From the NCBI RefSeq assembly GCF_027580225.2, contig NC_073351.2:3579001-3643000 (forward strand): DNA of 64,000 nucleotides, read 5' to 3'. The position numbers and the translations under genes are program-made. Of this stretch, positions 10,948 to 24,057 are shown one piece after another. The DNA comes from Misgurnus anguillicaudatus (lineage: Eukaryota > Chordata > Actinopteri > Cypriniformes > Cobitidae). Within the stretch, counting starts at the first letter, position 1. Every line of letters begins with the position of its first letter. The notes beneath the pieces are model-generated. The model did not search any database and had not been told where the DNA came from. It saw only the letters and a list, made by a program, of their open reading frames with translations.

Positions 10948-13900
10948 ATATAGCTGCTAATTAGGGCCCGAGCACCGAGGAGCAGGCCAGAATGGCCTGC
11001 ACCGTAGGTGCGAAGCCCTATTGTTTTTGCTCGGATTTATTATTATTTTTTTTTTATTATTTTTTTTTTACGTTTCGGGGCAATTTGGGGGCCTTAAGAT
11101 ACTCAAAAACTCTTGAAAATTGGCAGAGATCGTCGGCCATTAGGACCCGGCAAAGGCTGGAACTCAAGCGTGGCAAGGGAGCTCTGTAGCGCCCCCTGTA
11201 ATGCAAAAACAAACATTGGGGCACAGATCAGGCAAAAATGTACGCACATGTAAGAGAGTTGGTACGCATATAGATCTCATCGACCCGAACAACTTTCGCC
11301 CTCTAACATTTAAGCTCCGCCCAACAGGAAGTCAGCTATTTTGGATTGTTTAAAAAATGCATACGTTGAACTTTTGAATACTCCTCCTAGAGGATGCATG
11401 CGATTGACACCAAAAGTGGTGAACATGATGTCGAGACATTGGACTTGCTAAATTGCGAAGGGATTTTTGATATCTCGAACGGTTCTGCCGTGGCGGCCGA
11501 CAAAGTTGTGGCGAAATCAGAGAAACAGGAAGTGTCTAATATCTAAGGCAAAAAATGTCTTATTGTAATGACACGCGGGGTGTTTGTTCATCTGAAGATT
11601 CCGATCGCATCAATGTGCCTATTGTGAGTCTCGGGTATAGCGCCACCAGCTGGCGCCAGGAAGTGTGTCAGTCACAAAGCTGGATTTTTTTGAAAGTTCC
11701 ATGCAATGTTCTTTTAAATACTCCTTCTAGGATTTTCATATGATTGACACCAAAAGTGGTCAACATGATGCCAAGACATAGTAGATGATAAATTGCGAAG
11801 GGATTTTTGATATCTCAAACGTTGTTCCCATGACAACGCGTCAAACTTTACTTTCATTTTAAAGGCATATTTAATCCTGACAGTTGCATGCAATGTTCTT
11901 TTAAATACTCCTTCTAGAGAAATAATGTTATTCACACCAGAAGTGGTCAACATGATGCCGAGACATTGTAGACGCTAAATTGCGAAGGGATTTTTGATAT
12001 CTCGAATGCTGTTCCCATGGCAACGCCCCAAACTTGACTTTTATTTCAGGCATATTTAGGGCTCTTAGCGTGCTTAGATTAACCTAAAAGTCGGCACACA
12101 CATCAGAGTTTTCGGCTGTTAAGCGTTGACAAAAAGGTCAGACATAGGCGTGTCTCTTAAGTGGCTCACTAGTGCCCCTGGTTGTCTAAAATGTGGGGTT
12201 TCTTTTACCTACAGTCCCCAAATGGCTCAGAAACAACATTAAATAGCCCACTGATATTTTACCCACTTGATGCCCTTGCCCACCGTGCATCGTTTTCTTG
12301 GACGCAACGTGTAGCGGTAAAAAAACGTGCGAGGGCCCGCCATTGCTGCTTGCAGCTATATTTTTTTAGGGCCCGAGCACCGAGGAGCAGGCCAGAATGG
12401 CCTGCACCGTAGGTGCGAAGCCCTATTGTTTTTGCTCGGATTTATTCTTTTTTTTTTTTTTTATTAGGGCCCGAGCACCGAGGAGCAGGCCAGAATGGCC
12501 TGCACCGAAAGGTGCGAAGCCCTATTGTTTTTCTTAGGATTTATTATTATTTTTTTTTTTTTTATTATTATTTTTATTTTTTTTAACACTTTTGGGCATT
12601 TTGGGTGCCTAAACATACTCGAAAACTCTTGAAATTTGGCACAGACGTCAAAGTCGTCCGTCATTGCGAATGGGCAAAGGCTGGAACACGGGCGTGGCAC
12701 AGGGGCTCTGTAGCGCCCCCTGTAATGCAAAAAAAAACATTGGTGCACAGATCGGGCAAACATGTACGCACATGTACGAGAGTTGGTACACATATAGATC
12801 TCATCGACCCGAACAACTTTCGCCCTCTAACATTTTAGCTCCGCCCAACAGGAAGTCTGCCATTTTGGATTGTTTAAAAAATGCATGCGGTGAACTTTTA
12901 AATACTCCTTCTAGGGGATTCATGGGATTGACACCAAACGTGGTGATCATGATGTCGAGACATTGTACTTGCTAAATTGCGAAGGGATTTTTGATATCTC
13001 GAACGGTTCTGCCATGGCGAGGTGACAAAATCATGGCGAATTTAGAGAAACAGGAAGTGTCTAATATCTAAGCCAAAAAATTTCTTATTGTGATGCCATG
13101 CGGGGTGTTTGTTCGTCTGATGATTCCGATCGCATCGATGTGCCTATTGTGACTCCCGGGTATAGCGCCACCACCAGGCGCCAGGAAGTGTGTCAGTCAT
13201 AGACTTTTAAATACTTCTCCTAGGGAATTCATACGATTGACACCAAACGTGGTGAAGATGATGCTGAGACATTGGACTTGCTAAATTGCGAAGGGATTTT
13301 TGATATCTCGAACGGTGTTGCCATGGCGAGGTGAAAAATTTATGGCGAATTCAGAGAAAAAGGAAGTGTCTAATATCTAAAGCAAAAAATGTCTTATTGG
13401 GATGAAACGCAGTGTGTATGTTCGGCCAAGGATTCCGATCGCATCGATGTGCCTATTGTGAGTCTCGGGTATAGCGCCACCACCAGGCGCCAGGAAGTGT
13501 GACAGTCACAAAAGGTGGATTTTTTGACAGTTGCATGCGGTGAACTTTTAAATACTCCTCCTAGGATTTTCATGCGATTGACACCAAAAGTGGTCAACAT
13601 GATGCTGAGACATTGTAGATGATAAATTGCGAAGGGATTTTTGATATCTCGAATGCTGCTCCATTGGCAACACGTCAAATTTTACTTTCATTTTCAGGCA
13701 TATTTAAGCACTTGGCATGCACTTTGGGTGCCTTAACATGCTCGAAAACACCGGGAATTTGGCACAGACCTCAAAGTCATCGGCCATTAGGACCGGGCAA
13801 ACGCTGGAACATGGCCGTGGCAGTAGGGCTCTGTAGCGCCCCCTATAATGCAAAAAAATTATTGGTGCACAAATCGGGCAAACATGTACGCACATGTACG

Positions 13901-16900
13901 AGAGTTGGTACGTATATAGATCCCATCGACACGAACAACTTTCACAATCAAACCTATTAGCTCCGCCCAACAGGAAGTCGGCTATTTTGGATTGTTTAAA
14001 AAATGCATGCGGTGAACTTTTGAATACTCCTCCTAGGGGATTCATGGGATTGACACCAAACGTTGTGATCATGATGTCGAGACATTGTACTTGCTAAATT
14101 ACGAAGGGATTTTTGATATCTCGAACGATTCTCCCATGGCGAAGCGACAAAGTCATGGCGAAATCAGAGAAACAGGAAGTGTCTAATATCTAAGGCAAAA
14201 AATGTCTTATTGTGATGACATGCGGGGTGTTTGTTCGTCTGAAGATTCCGATCGCATCGATGTGCCTATTGTGACTCCCGGGTATAGCGCCACCACCAGG
14301 CGCCAGGAAGTGTGTCAGTCACGAAGCTGGATTTTTTTGACAGTTCCATGCAATGTTCTTTTAAATACTCCTTCTAGGATTTTCATGCGATTGACACGAG
14401 AAGTGGTCAACATGATGCAGAGGCATAGTAGATGATAAATTGCAAAGGGATTTTTGATATCTCGAACGCTTTTCCCATGGCAACGCGTCAAACTTTACTT
14501 TCATTTTAAAGGCATATTTAAGCCTTACAGTTGCATGCAGTGAACTTTCAAATACTCCTTCTAGGATTTTCATGCGATTGACACGAGAAGTGGTCAACAT
14601 GATGCTGAGACATTGTAGATGATAAATTGCGAAGGGATTTTTGATATCTTGAACGCTGTTCCCATGGCAATGCCGCAAACTTTACTTTTATTTCAGGCAT
14701 ATTTAAGGCTCTTGGCGTGCTTAGATTAACCTAAAAGTTGGCACACACATCAGAGTTGTCGACTGTTAAGTGTGCACAAAAAGGTCAGATAAAGGCGTGT
14801 CTCTTAAGTGGCTCACTAGCGCCCCCGTTTGTCTAAAATGTGGGGTTTCTTTTACCTACAGTCCCCAAATGGCTCAGAAACAACATTAAATAGCCAACTG
14901 ATATTTTACCCACTTGATGCCCTTGCCCACCGTGCATCGTTTTCCCGGACGCACCATGTAGCGGTAAAAAAACGTGCGAGGGCCCGCCATTGCTGCTTGC
15001 AGCTATATTTATTTTTATTTTTTTTAACACTTTTGAGCATTTTGGGTGCCTTAACATACTCGAAAACTCTTGAAATTTGGCACAGACGTCAGAGTCGTCC
15101 GTCATTGCGAACGGGCAAAGGCTGGAACACGGGCGTGGCACGGGGGCTCTGTAGCGCCCCCTGTAATGCAAAAACAAACAGGAGTGCGCAGATCGGGCAA
15201 ACATGTACGCACATTTACGAAAGTTGGTACACATATAGATCTCATCGACCCGAACAACTTTCGCCCTCTAACATTTTAGCTCCGCCCAACAGGAAGTCGG
15301 CCATTTTGGATTGTTTAAAAAATGCATGCGGTGAACTTTTGAATACTCCTCCTAGGGGATTCATGCAAATGACACCAAACGTGGTGATCATGATGTCAAG
15401 ACATTGGACTTGCTAAATTGCGAAGGGATTTTTGATATCTCGAACGGTGTTGCCATGGCGAAGCGGCAAAGTCATGGTGAAATCAGAGAAACAGGAAGTG
15501 TCTAATATCTATGGCAAAAAATATCTTATTGTGATGACACACGGGGTGTTTGTTCGTCTGAAGATTCCGATCGCATCGATGCGCCTATCGTGACTCCTGG
15601 GTATAGCGCCACCACCAGGCGGCAGGAAGTGTGTCATTTACAAAGCTGGATTTTTTTGACAGTTCAAGGGAATGTTCTTTTAAATACTCCTTCTAGAAAA
15701 ATCATGCAATTGACACCAAAAGTGGTCAACATGATGCTGAGGCATAGTAGATGATAAATTGCGAAGGGATTTTTGATATCTCGAACGCTGTTCCCATGGC
15801 AACGTGTCAAACTTTACTTTCATTTTAAAGGCATATTTAAGCCTTACAGTTTCATGCAGTGAACTTTTAAATACTCCTTCTAGGATATTCATGCAATTGA
15901 CACCAAAAGTGGTCAACATGATGCTGAGACATTGTAGATGATAAATTGCGAAGGGATTTTTGATATCTCGAATGTTGTTCCTATGGCAACGCGACAAATT
16001 TTACTTTAATTTTAAAGGCTTATTTAAGCATTACAGTTGCATGCGATGTTCTTTTAAATACTCTTTCTAGGTAAATAATGTTATTGACACCAGAAGGGGT
16101 CAACATGATGCTGAGACATTGTAGATGCTAAATTGCGAAGGAATTTTTGACATCTCGAACGCTGTTCCCATGGCAACACGTCAAACTTTACTTTTATTTC
16201 AGGCATATTTAAGGCTCTTGGCGTGCTTAGATTAAATTTAAATTTGGCACACACATCAGAGTTGTCGGCTGTTAAGTGTTGACAAAAAGGTCAGATAAAG
16301 GTGTGTCTATTTAGTGTCTCACTAGCGCCCCCGTTTGTCTAAAATGTGGGGTTTCTTTTACCTACAGTACCTAAATGGATCAGTAGCAACATGAAATAGT
16401 CCACTGATATTTACCCACTTGATGCACATGCCCACCGTGCATCGTTTTCTCGGAGGCACCGTGTAGCGGTAAAAAAACGTGCGAGGGCCCGCCATCGCTG
16501 CTTGCAGCTATATTATTAGGGCCCGAGCACCGAGGAGCAGGCCAGAATGGCCTGCACCGAAAGGTGCGAAGCCCTATTGTTTTTGCTCGGATTATTATTA
16601 GGGCCCGAGCACCGAGGAGCAGGCCAGAATGGCCTGCACCGAAAGGTGCGAAGCCCTATTGTTTTTGCTCGAATTTATTATTTTTTTTTTATTTTTTTTT
16701 TTATTTTTATTTTTTTTAACACTTTTGGGCATTTTGGGTGCCTTAACATACTCGAAAACTCTTGAAATTTGGCACAGACGTTAGAGTCGTCCGTCATTGC
16801 GAACAGACAAAGGCTGGAACACGGGCGTGGCACGGGGGCTCTGTAGCGCCCCCTGTAATGCAAAAACAAACAGTAGTGCGCAGATCGGGCAAACATGTAC

Positions 16901-19248
16901 GCACATTTACGAAAGTTGGTACACATATAGATCTCATCGACCCGAACAACTTTCGCCCTCTAACATTTTAGCTCCGCCCAACAGGAAGTCCGCCATTTTG
17001 GATTGTTTAAAAAATGCATGCGGTGAACTTTTGAATACTCCTCCTAGGGGATTCAAGCAAATGACACCAAACGTGGTGATCATGATGTCAAGACATTGGA
17101 CTTGCTAAATTGCGAAGGGATTTTTGATATCTCGAACGGTGTTGCAATGGCGAAGCGGCAAAGTCATGGCGAAATCAGAGAAACAGAAAGTGTCTAATAT
17201 CTAAGGCAAAAAATGTCTTATAGTGATGACTCGCGGGGTGTTTGTTCGTCTGAAGATTCCGATCGCATCGATGTGCCTATTGTGAGTCTCGGGTATAGCG
17301 CCACCACCAGGCGCCAGGAAGTGTTGCAGTCACAAAGGTTGATTTTTTTGACAGTTCCATGTGATGTTCTTTTAAATACTCCTCCTAGAATGTTTATGCG
17401 ATTGACACCAAAAGTGGTCAACATGATGCCAAGACATAGTAGATGATAAATTGCGAATGGATTTTTGATATCTCGAACGCTGTTGCCATGGCAACGCATC
17501 AAAGTTTACTATTATTTCAGGAATATTTAAGCCTCTTGGCATGCTTAGATTAACTTCAAATTTGGCACACACATCAGAGTTGTCAACTGTTAAGTGTTGA
17601 CAAACAGGTCAGACATAGGTGTGCCTCGTAAGTCGCTCACTAGCGCCCCCGTTTGTCCAAAATGTGGGGTTTCTTTTACCTACAGTCCCCAATTGGGTCA
17701 GTAACAACATAAATAGTCCACCGATATTTACCCACTTGATGCACTTGCCCACCGTGCATCGTTTTCTCGGAGGCACCGTGTAGCGGTAAAAATACGTGCG
17801 AGGGCCCGCCATCGCTGCTTGCAGCTATATTTTTTATTATTATTATTTTTTTTTTTTTTTTTTTTCAACACTTTTGGACTTTTTGAGTGCCTTAACATAC
17901 TGGAAAACGCTTGAAATTTGTCACAGACGTCAGAGTCGTCCGTCATCGCAGAAATCCAAAGGCTGGAACACGGGCGTGGCACGGGGGCTCTGTAGCGCCC
18001 CCTGTAATTTAAAAACAAACATTGGGGCACAGATCGGGCAAAAATTTACGCACATGTACGAGAGTTGGTACACATATAGATCTCATCGACCAGAACAACT
18101 TTCGCCCTCTAACATTTAAGCTCCGCCCAACAGGAAGTCGGCTATTTTGGATTGTTTAAAAAATGCTTGCGGTGAACTTTTGAATACTCCTTCTAGGGGA
18201 TTCATGGGATTGACACCAAACGTGGTGATCATGATTTCGAGACATTGTACTTGCTAAATTGCGAAGGGATTTTTGATATCTCGAACGGTTCTGCCATGGC
18301 GAAGCGACAAAGTCATGGCGAAATCAGAGAAACAGGAAGTGTCTAATATCTAAGGCAAAACATTTCTTATTGTGATGACATGCGGGGTGTTTGTTCGTCT
18401 GAAGATTCCGATCGCATCGATGTGCCTATTGTGAGTCTCGGGTATAGCGCCACCACCAGGCGCCAGGAAGTGTGTCAGTCACGAAGCTGGATTTTTTTGA
18501 CAGTTCCATGCAATGTTCTTTTAAATACTCCTTCTAGGATTTTCATGCGATTGACACGAGAAGTGGTCAACATGATGCAGAGGCATAGTAGATGATAAAT
18601 TGCGAAGGGATTTTTTATATCTCGAACGCTGTTCCCATGGCAACGCGTCAAACTTTACTTTCATTTTAAAGGCATATTTAAGCCTTACAGTTGCATGCAG
18701 TGAACTTTTAAATACTCCTTCTAGAATATTCATGCGATTGACTCCAGAAGTGGTCAACATGATGCTGAGACATTGTAGATGATAAATTGCAAAGGGATTT
18801 TTGATATCTCAAACGCTGTTCCCATGGCAATGCCGCAAACTTTACTTTTATTTCAGGCATATTAAGGCCTCTTGGCGTGCTTAGATTAACCTAAATGTTG
18901 GCACACACATCAGAGTTGTCGACTGTTAAGTGTGCACAAAAAGGTCAGATATAGGCGTGTCTCTTGAGTGGCTCACTAGTGCCCCCGTTTGTCTAAAATG
19001 TGGGGTTTCTTTTACCTACAGTCCCCAACTGGCTCAGTAACAACATTAAATAGCCCACTGATATTTACCCACTTGATGCCCTTGCCCACCGTGCATCGTT
19101 TTCTCGGACGCACCTTGTAGCGGTAAAAAAACGTGCGAGGGCCCGCCATTGCTGCTTGCAGCTATATTTAGGGCCCGAGCACCGAGGAGCAGGCCAGAAT
19201 GGCCTGCACCGAAAGGTGCGAAGCCCTATTGTTTTTGCTCGAATTTAT

Positions 19249-19287
<39 letters not shown>

Positions 19288-22200
19288 TATTTTTATTTTT
19301 TTTAACACTTTTGGGCATTTTGGGTGCCTTAACATACTCGAAAACTCTTGAAATTTGGCACAGACGTTAGAGTCGTCCGTCATTGCGAACAGACAAAGGC
19401 TGGAACACGGGCGTGGCACGGGGGCTCTGTAGCGCCCCCTGTAATGCAAAAACAAACAGTAGTGCGCAGATCGTGCAAACATGTACGCACATTTACGAAA
19501 GTTGGTACACATATAGATCTCATCGACCCGAACAACTTTCGCCCTCTAACATTTTAGCTCCGCCCAACAGGAAGTCCGCCATTTTGGATTGTTTAAAAAA
19601 TGCATGCGGTGAACTTTTGAATACTCCTCCTAGAGGATGAATGCGATTGACACCAAAAGTGGTGAACATGATGTCGAGACATTGGACTTGCTAAATTGCG
19701 AAGGGATTTTTGATATCTCGAACGGTTCTGCCATGGCGAGGCGACAAAGTTGTGGCGAAATCAGAGAAACAGGAAGTGTCTAATATCTGATGCAAAAAAT
19801 ATCTTATTGTGATGCCATGCGGGAAGTTTGTTCGTCTAAAGATTCCGATCGCATCGATGTGCCTATTGTGACTCCCGGGTATAGCGCCACCACCAGGCGC
19901 CAGGAAGTGTGTCAGTCACAAAGGTGATTTTTTTTCACAGTTCCATGCGATGTTCTTTTAAATACTCCTTCTAGGATTTTCATGCGATTGTTACCAAAAG
20001 TGGTCAACATGATGCCGAGACATTGTAGATGATAAATTGCGAAGGGATTTTTGATATCTCAAACGCTGTTCCCATGGCAACCTGTCAAACTTTACTTTCG
20101 TTTTTAAGGCATATTTAAACCTTACATCTGCATGCGGTAAACTTTTAAATACTCCTCCTGAGGAAATAATGTGATTGACTCCAGAAGTGGTCAACATAAT
20201 GGTGAGACATTGTAGATGATAAATTGCGAAGGGATTTTTGATATCTCAAACGCTGTTCCCATGGCAACGCGTCAAACTTTGCTTTCACTTTCCAGCATAT
20301 TTAAGGCTGACTCTTACATGCTGTGAACCTTTAAATACTCCTCGTATGGGATTCATGCGATTGACACGAGAAGTGGTCAACATGATGCTGAGACATTGTA
20401 GACGCTAAATTGGGAAGGGATTTTTGATATCTCGAACGCTGTTCCCATGGCAATGCCGCAAACTTTAATTTTATTTCGGGCATGTTTAAGGCTCTTGGCG
20501 TGCTTAGTTGAACTTTATATTTGGCACACACATCAGAGTTGTCAGCTGTTAAGTGTTGACAAAAACGTCAGATAAAGGCGTGTCTATTTCGTGGCTCACT
20601 AGCGCCCTGTTTGTCTAAAATGTGGGGTTTCTTTTACCTACAGTACCTAAATGGATCAGCAGCAACATGAAATAGTCCACTGATATTTACCCACTTGATG
20701 CACATGCCCACCGTGCATCGTTTTCTCGAAGGCACCGTGTAGCGGTAAAATAACGTGCGAGGGCCCGCCATTGCTGCTTGCAGCTATATTTATTATTATT
20801 ATTATTTTTTTTAACACTTTTGGGCACTTTGGGTGCCTAAACATACTCGAAAAGTCTTGAAATTTGGCACAGACGTCAGAGTCGTCGGCCATCAGGTCCG
20901 GGCAAAGGCTGGACCACGGGCGTGGCAAGGGAGCTCTGTAGCGCCCCCTGTAATGCAAAAACAAACATTGGGGCACAGATCGGGCAAAAATGTTCGCACA
21001 TGTATGAGAGTTGGTACGCATATAGATCTCATCGACCCGAACAACTTTCGCCCTCTAACATTTAAGCTCCTCCCAACAGGAAGTCAGCTATTTTGAATTG
21101 TTTAAAAAATGCATGCGTTGAACTTTTAAATACTCCTCCTAGAGGATGCATGCAATTGACACCAAACGAGGTGATCATGATGTTGAGACATTGGACTTGC
21201 TAAATTGCGAAGGGATTTTTGATATCTCGAACGGTTCTGCCATGGCGAGCCGACAAATTTATGGCAAAATCAGAGAAACAGGAAGTGTGTAATATCTAAG
21301 GCAAAAAATGTCTTATTGTGATGCCATGCGGGGTGTTTGTTCGTCTGAAGATTCCGATCGCATCGATGTGCCTATTGTGACTCCCAGGTATAGCGCCACC
21401 ACCAGGCGCCAGGAAGTGTGTCAGTCACAAAGGTAATTTTTTTTCACAGTTCCATTCGATGTTCTTTTAAATACTCCTTCTAGGATTTTAATGCGATTGT
21501 TACCAAAAGTGGTCAACATGATGCCGAGACATTGTAGATGATAAATTGCGAAGGGATATTTGATATCTCGAATGGTGCTCCCATGGCAACGGGTCAAACT
21601 TTACTTTCATTTTAAAGGCATATTTAAGCCTTTCAGTTGCATGCAGTGATCTTTTAAATACTCCTTCCAGGAAATTGATGCGATTGACACCAAAAGTGGT
21701 CAACGTAATGCCAAGACATTGTAGATGATAAATTGTGAAGGGATTTTTGATATCTCGAACGCTGTTCCCATGGCAACGGGTCAAACTTTACTCTCATTTT
21801 TACACATATTTAAGACTGACAGTTATATGCTGTGAACCTTTAAATACTCCTCGTATAGGATCCATGCGATTGACACCAGAAGTGGTCAACATGATGCTGA
21901 GACATTGTGGACGCTAAATTGCGAAGGAATTTTTGACATCTCGAACGCTATTCCCATGGCAACGCCTCAAACTTTACTTTTATTTCTGGCATAAGGCTCT
22001 TGGCGTGGGTAGATTAACTTTAAATTTGGCACACACATCAGAGTTGTCGGCTGTTAAGTGTTGACAAAAACGTCAGATAAAGGCGTGTCTATTTAGTGGC
22101 TCACTAGCGCCCGCGTTTGTCTAAAATGTGGGGTTTCTTTTACGTACAGTACCTAAATGGGTCAGTAACAACATAAATAGTCCACCGATATTTACCCACT

Positions 22201-22294
22201 TGATGCACTTGCCCACCGTGCATTGTTTTCTCGGAGGCACCGTGTAGCGGTAAAAATACGTGCGAGGGCCCGCCATCGCTGCTTGCAGCTATAT
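10948..22294 (+). repeat. Seven-unit higher-order tandem array (GGGCCCGAGCAC repeat)
   Basis: Units end in a common tail GCGAGGGCCCGCCATTGCTG followed by CTTGCAGCTATAT. By those tails the units are 10948-12361, 12368-15008, 15009-16513, 16518-17830, 17831-19167, 19170-20789 and 20790-22294. Several begin with a hairpin head AGGGCCCGAGCACC...GGTGCGAAGCCCT enclosing GCAGGCC/GGCCTGC (heads at 10963, 12368, 12466, 16518, 16600, 19170). Elsewhere the tail joins a T-rich run directly. Within units an internal module of about 190-350 bp, marked by GAAGGGATTTTTGATATCTC, occurs 3, 6, 4, 2, 3, 4 and 4 times, 26 in all including diverged forms. The first unit is preceded by ATATAGCTGC, the complement of the tail's GCAGCTATAT. 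The family is one of the abundant fish dispersed repeats; its superfamily is undetermined. Confidence 0.85.
12368..12530 (+). repeat. Doubled hairpin head inside the array
   Basis: The hairpin-forming head occurs twice in a row here (12368 and 12466), separated by about 98 bases that end in a T run. The same doubling is seen at 16518 and 16600. These truncated heads indicate insertion or recombination events at unit borders rather than clean tandem duplication. Confidence 0.75.
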
Positions 22295-22879
22295 TTGTAT
22301 TTGTTGTTTGCTGCTTTTCAAAAATACAACTTGTTAAAATGTTTTCAGTGTGTGTATCAGTTCTTTTTGAACATTTCCATCTCAATTTAAGAAAATCATG
22401 ATAATATTGATAACCGTGATAACTTTGGTCACTATAATCATGATATGAAATTTGCTAACCGTCTCATCCCTATTAGTGGTTTAGACACACATATTCATTA
22501 GGGGTGGGAATCGCTTGGACCCTCGTGAATCAATCCAGAATCGATTCTTAGGGTCCCGATTCGATTCAGAATCGATTCTTGACGTACTAATTTGCATATC
22601 TGTGACTTTATTACGTCACATTTGCTCTCCAAGCCAGGTTAATGTTTGTGCTTTTGCTACTAGTCTCTGAACTGTCATATACTGTACTTTAATGCAACTA
22701 AGGGATAAATAATGTATATATATATATGTCCTGTTTCTGTTGTTAGACATTAAAACCAGTAAAAATAGTAATTAAACGTGACATATTAGTTCTATATGTT
22801 AACCGTCATTAACTTCACTAAACTGACGTGCGTCTACTATCATCATTATACACAGTGATCGGCAGTATTACTGTATTTA

Positions 22880-23126
22880 AAGAGTTTCGTTGCAAAACGA
22901 GATAAATCCATTTTTTAACATTTTGTCAAAACATGTTTATTATTATGTTATCATGTTATTATTTTGTTTTATGGTGCTACTTAGCTGTATTTTTTAAGTT
23001 ATCAAGGTTTAAATCAGAACAAACCAACTGCAGTTGAATTGAAATGAATTGGAATGCACAACCAAAAAACGAGATTTCTGAACAATTAAAAAAACGGTGG
23101 TTATCTCGTTTTGCAACGAAACTCTT
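22880..23126. mobile_element. 247-bp MITE with 26-bp perfect inverted ends
   Basis: The termini 22880-22905 and 23101-23126 are exact reverse complements, beginning AAGAGTTTCGTTGCAAAACG. The interior is AT-rich with poly-A tracts and non-coding. Immediate flanks show no clear duplication. It sits inside the hAT at 22499-26150. Confidence 0.75.
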
Positions 23127-24057
23127 CATTTATATAATGCAGCGCATCCAGCGACTGAATAACAAACTATGTGCATATTTTTACAGAAGCATATTAATGT
23201 TATATCTAAACAGTCAGCGGATGATTTAGGGAAACGCTAAAGCACAGTCAGAAGAGTCATTAAATTAAATGCGCTGTTTCTCCCTGCCGCTCAATGAACA
23301 GAGAAAAGGCAGAGCAAGACTATCCCAAAGTGTATCTTGTTTTCTTGCAGTTTAGAATGAGTCAAACAGGGCTGTTCTAGGTCTTATTTCTTTCTCTTCT
23401 CCTCTTGTAAGCTCCGCTGTGCACTCGTGCAGTGCGCACTCTCTTAACCCTTAAGAGATCCTAGGGACATTTTCTGCCATTTTGATTTTGATTTTTAAAC
23501 CATCTTGACTGTGATGATTGAATATAGCCCAAACTTGCCAAAGGTTAATCATTTTTGATACATTTTAGAATTTTGGTTTCATTTTTTTAAATTAGCTTAA
23601 AATGGCTAAGCTACGCAAAAACCGACACATGTGATCCTAGGGACAAAAAATGCCCCATTGAAAACCATTATAACTACCATTTTTGACCCCCCATTTATCT
23701 TAACATAAACTAATACATACCTTTATGTCAATATATCATTTTGAACTACTGGCCTTGAAGTTTCAATTTTTATACTTGTCCACCAGGTGGCGCTACTTTT
23801 TACCATTTCATGCATTCATCAAAATGTCACAATTTTTGCTGTTTTCTGCGGACCGCATAGCTGCTGAAAAGATAAACCTTTAATGTTGAAAATTGGTGTG
23901 TGTGTAAAAAAAAGTGTGTCTGAGTGGTAAGGGGGTGGTGGTGATGTCGGGGTGGAGTCGATGTTGAGTGGGGCAGGGGGGCATATTCAACATATCCAAA
24001 TTCTTCTGTCTTTGAAGGGCACATTCTGCGTTATAAACTAATTCAGTAATAAAAACG

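Larger units (their letters stand above)
10009..22472. mobile_element. hAT element carrying the 11-kb array (TSD TTAGTGGT)
   Basis: Ends are TAGGGATGGGACGATTACC and the complement of TAGGGATGAGACGGTTAGC. The flanks are identical 8-bp duplications TTAGTGGT at 10001-10008 and 22473-22480, the diagnostic product of a hAT transposase. The subterminal sequences on both sides share ATGATAAT / AACCGTGATAA words. Its own DNA amounts to about 0.5 kb (10009-10339, 10929-10947 and 22295-22472). The rest is a second hAT (10340-10920) and the tandem array. No hAT transposase is encoded, so it was mobilised in trans before the array arrived or expanded. Confidence 0.85.

Noticed and set aside
10948..22294. 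Dozens of 60-130-codon frames with recurring peptides such as HVDHFWCQSHE and SHRPEQLSPSN
   Set aside because: They recur because the DNA repeats recur, occur on both strands of the same segments, are repeatedly broken, and show no domain. They are shadows of the array.
10948..22294. Helitron or CRISPR-like interpretation of the array
   Set aside because: There is a hairpin near unit ends, but no TC start and CTRR end and no A/T insertion site. Units are kilobase-sized with variable modules, unlike CRISPR spacers.
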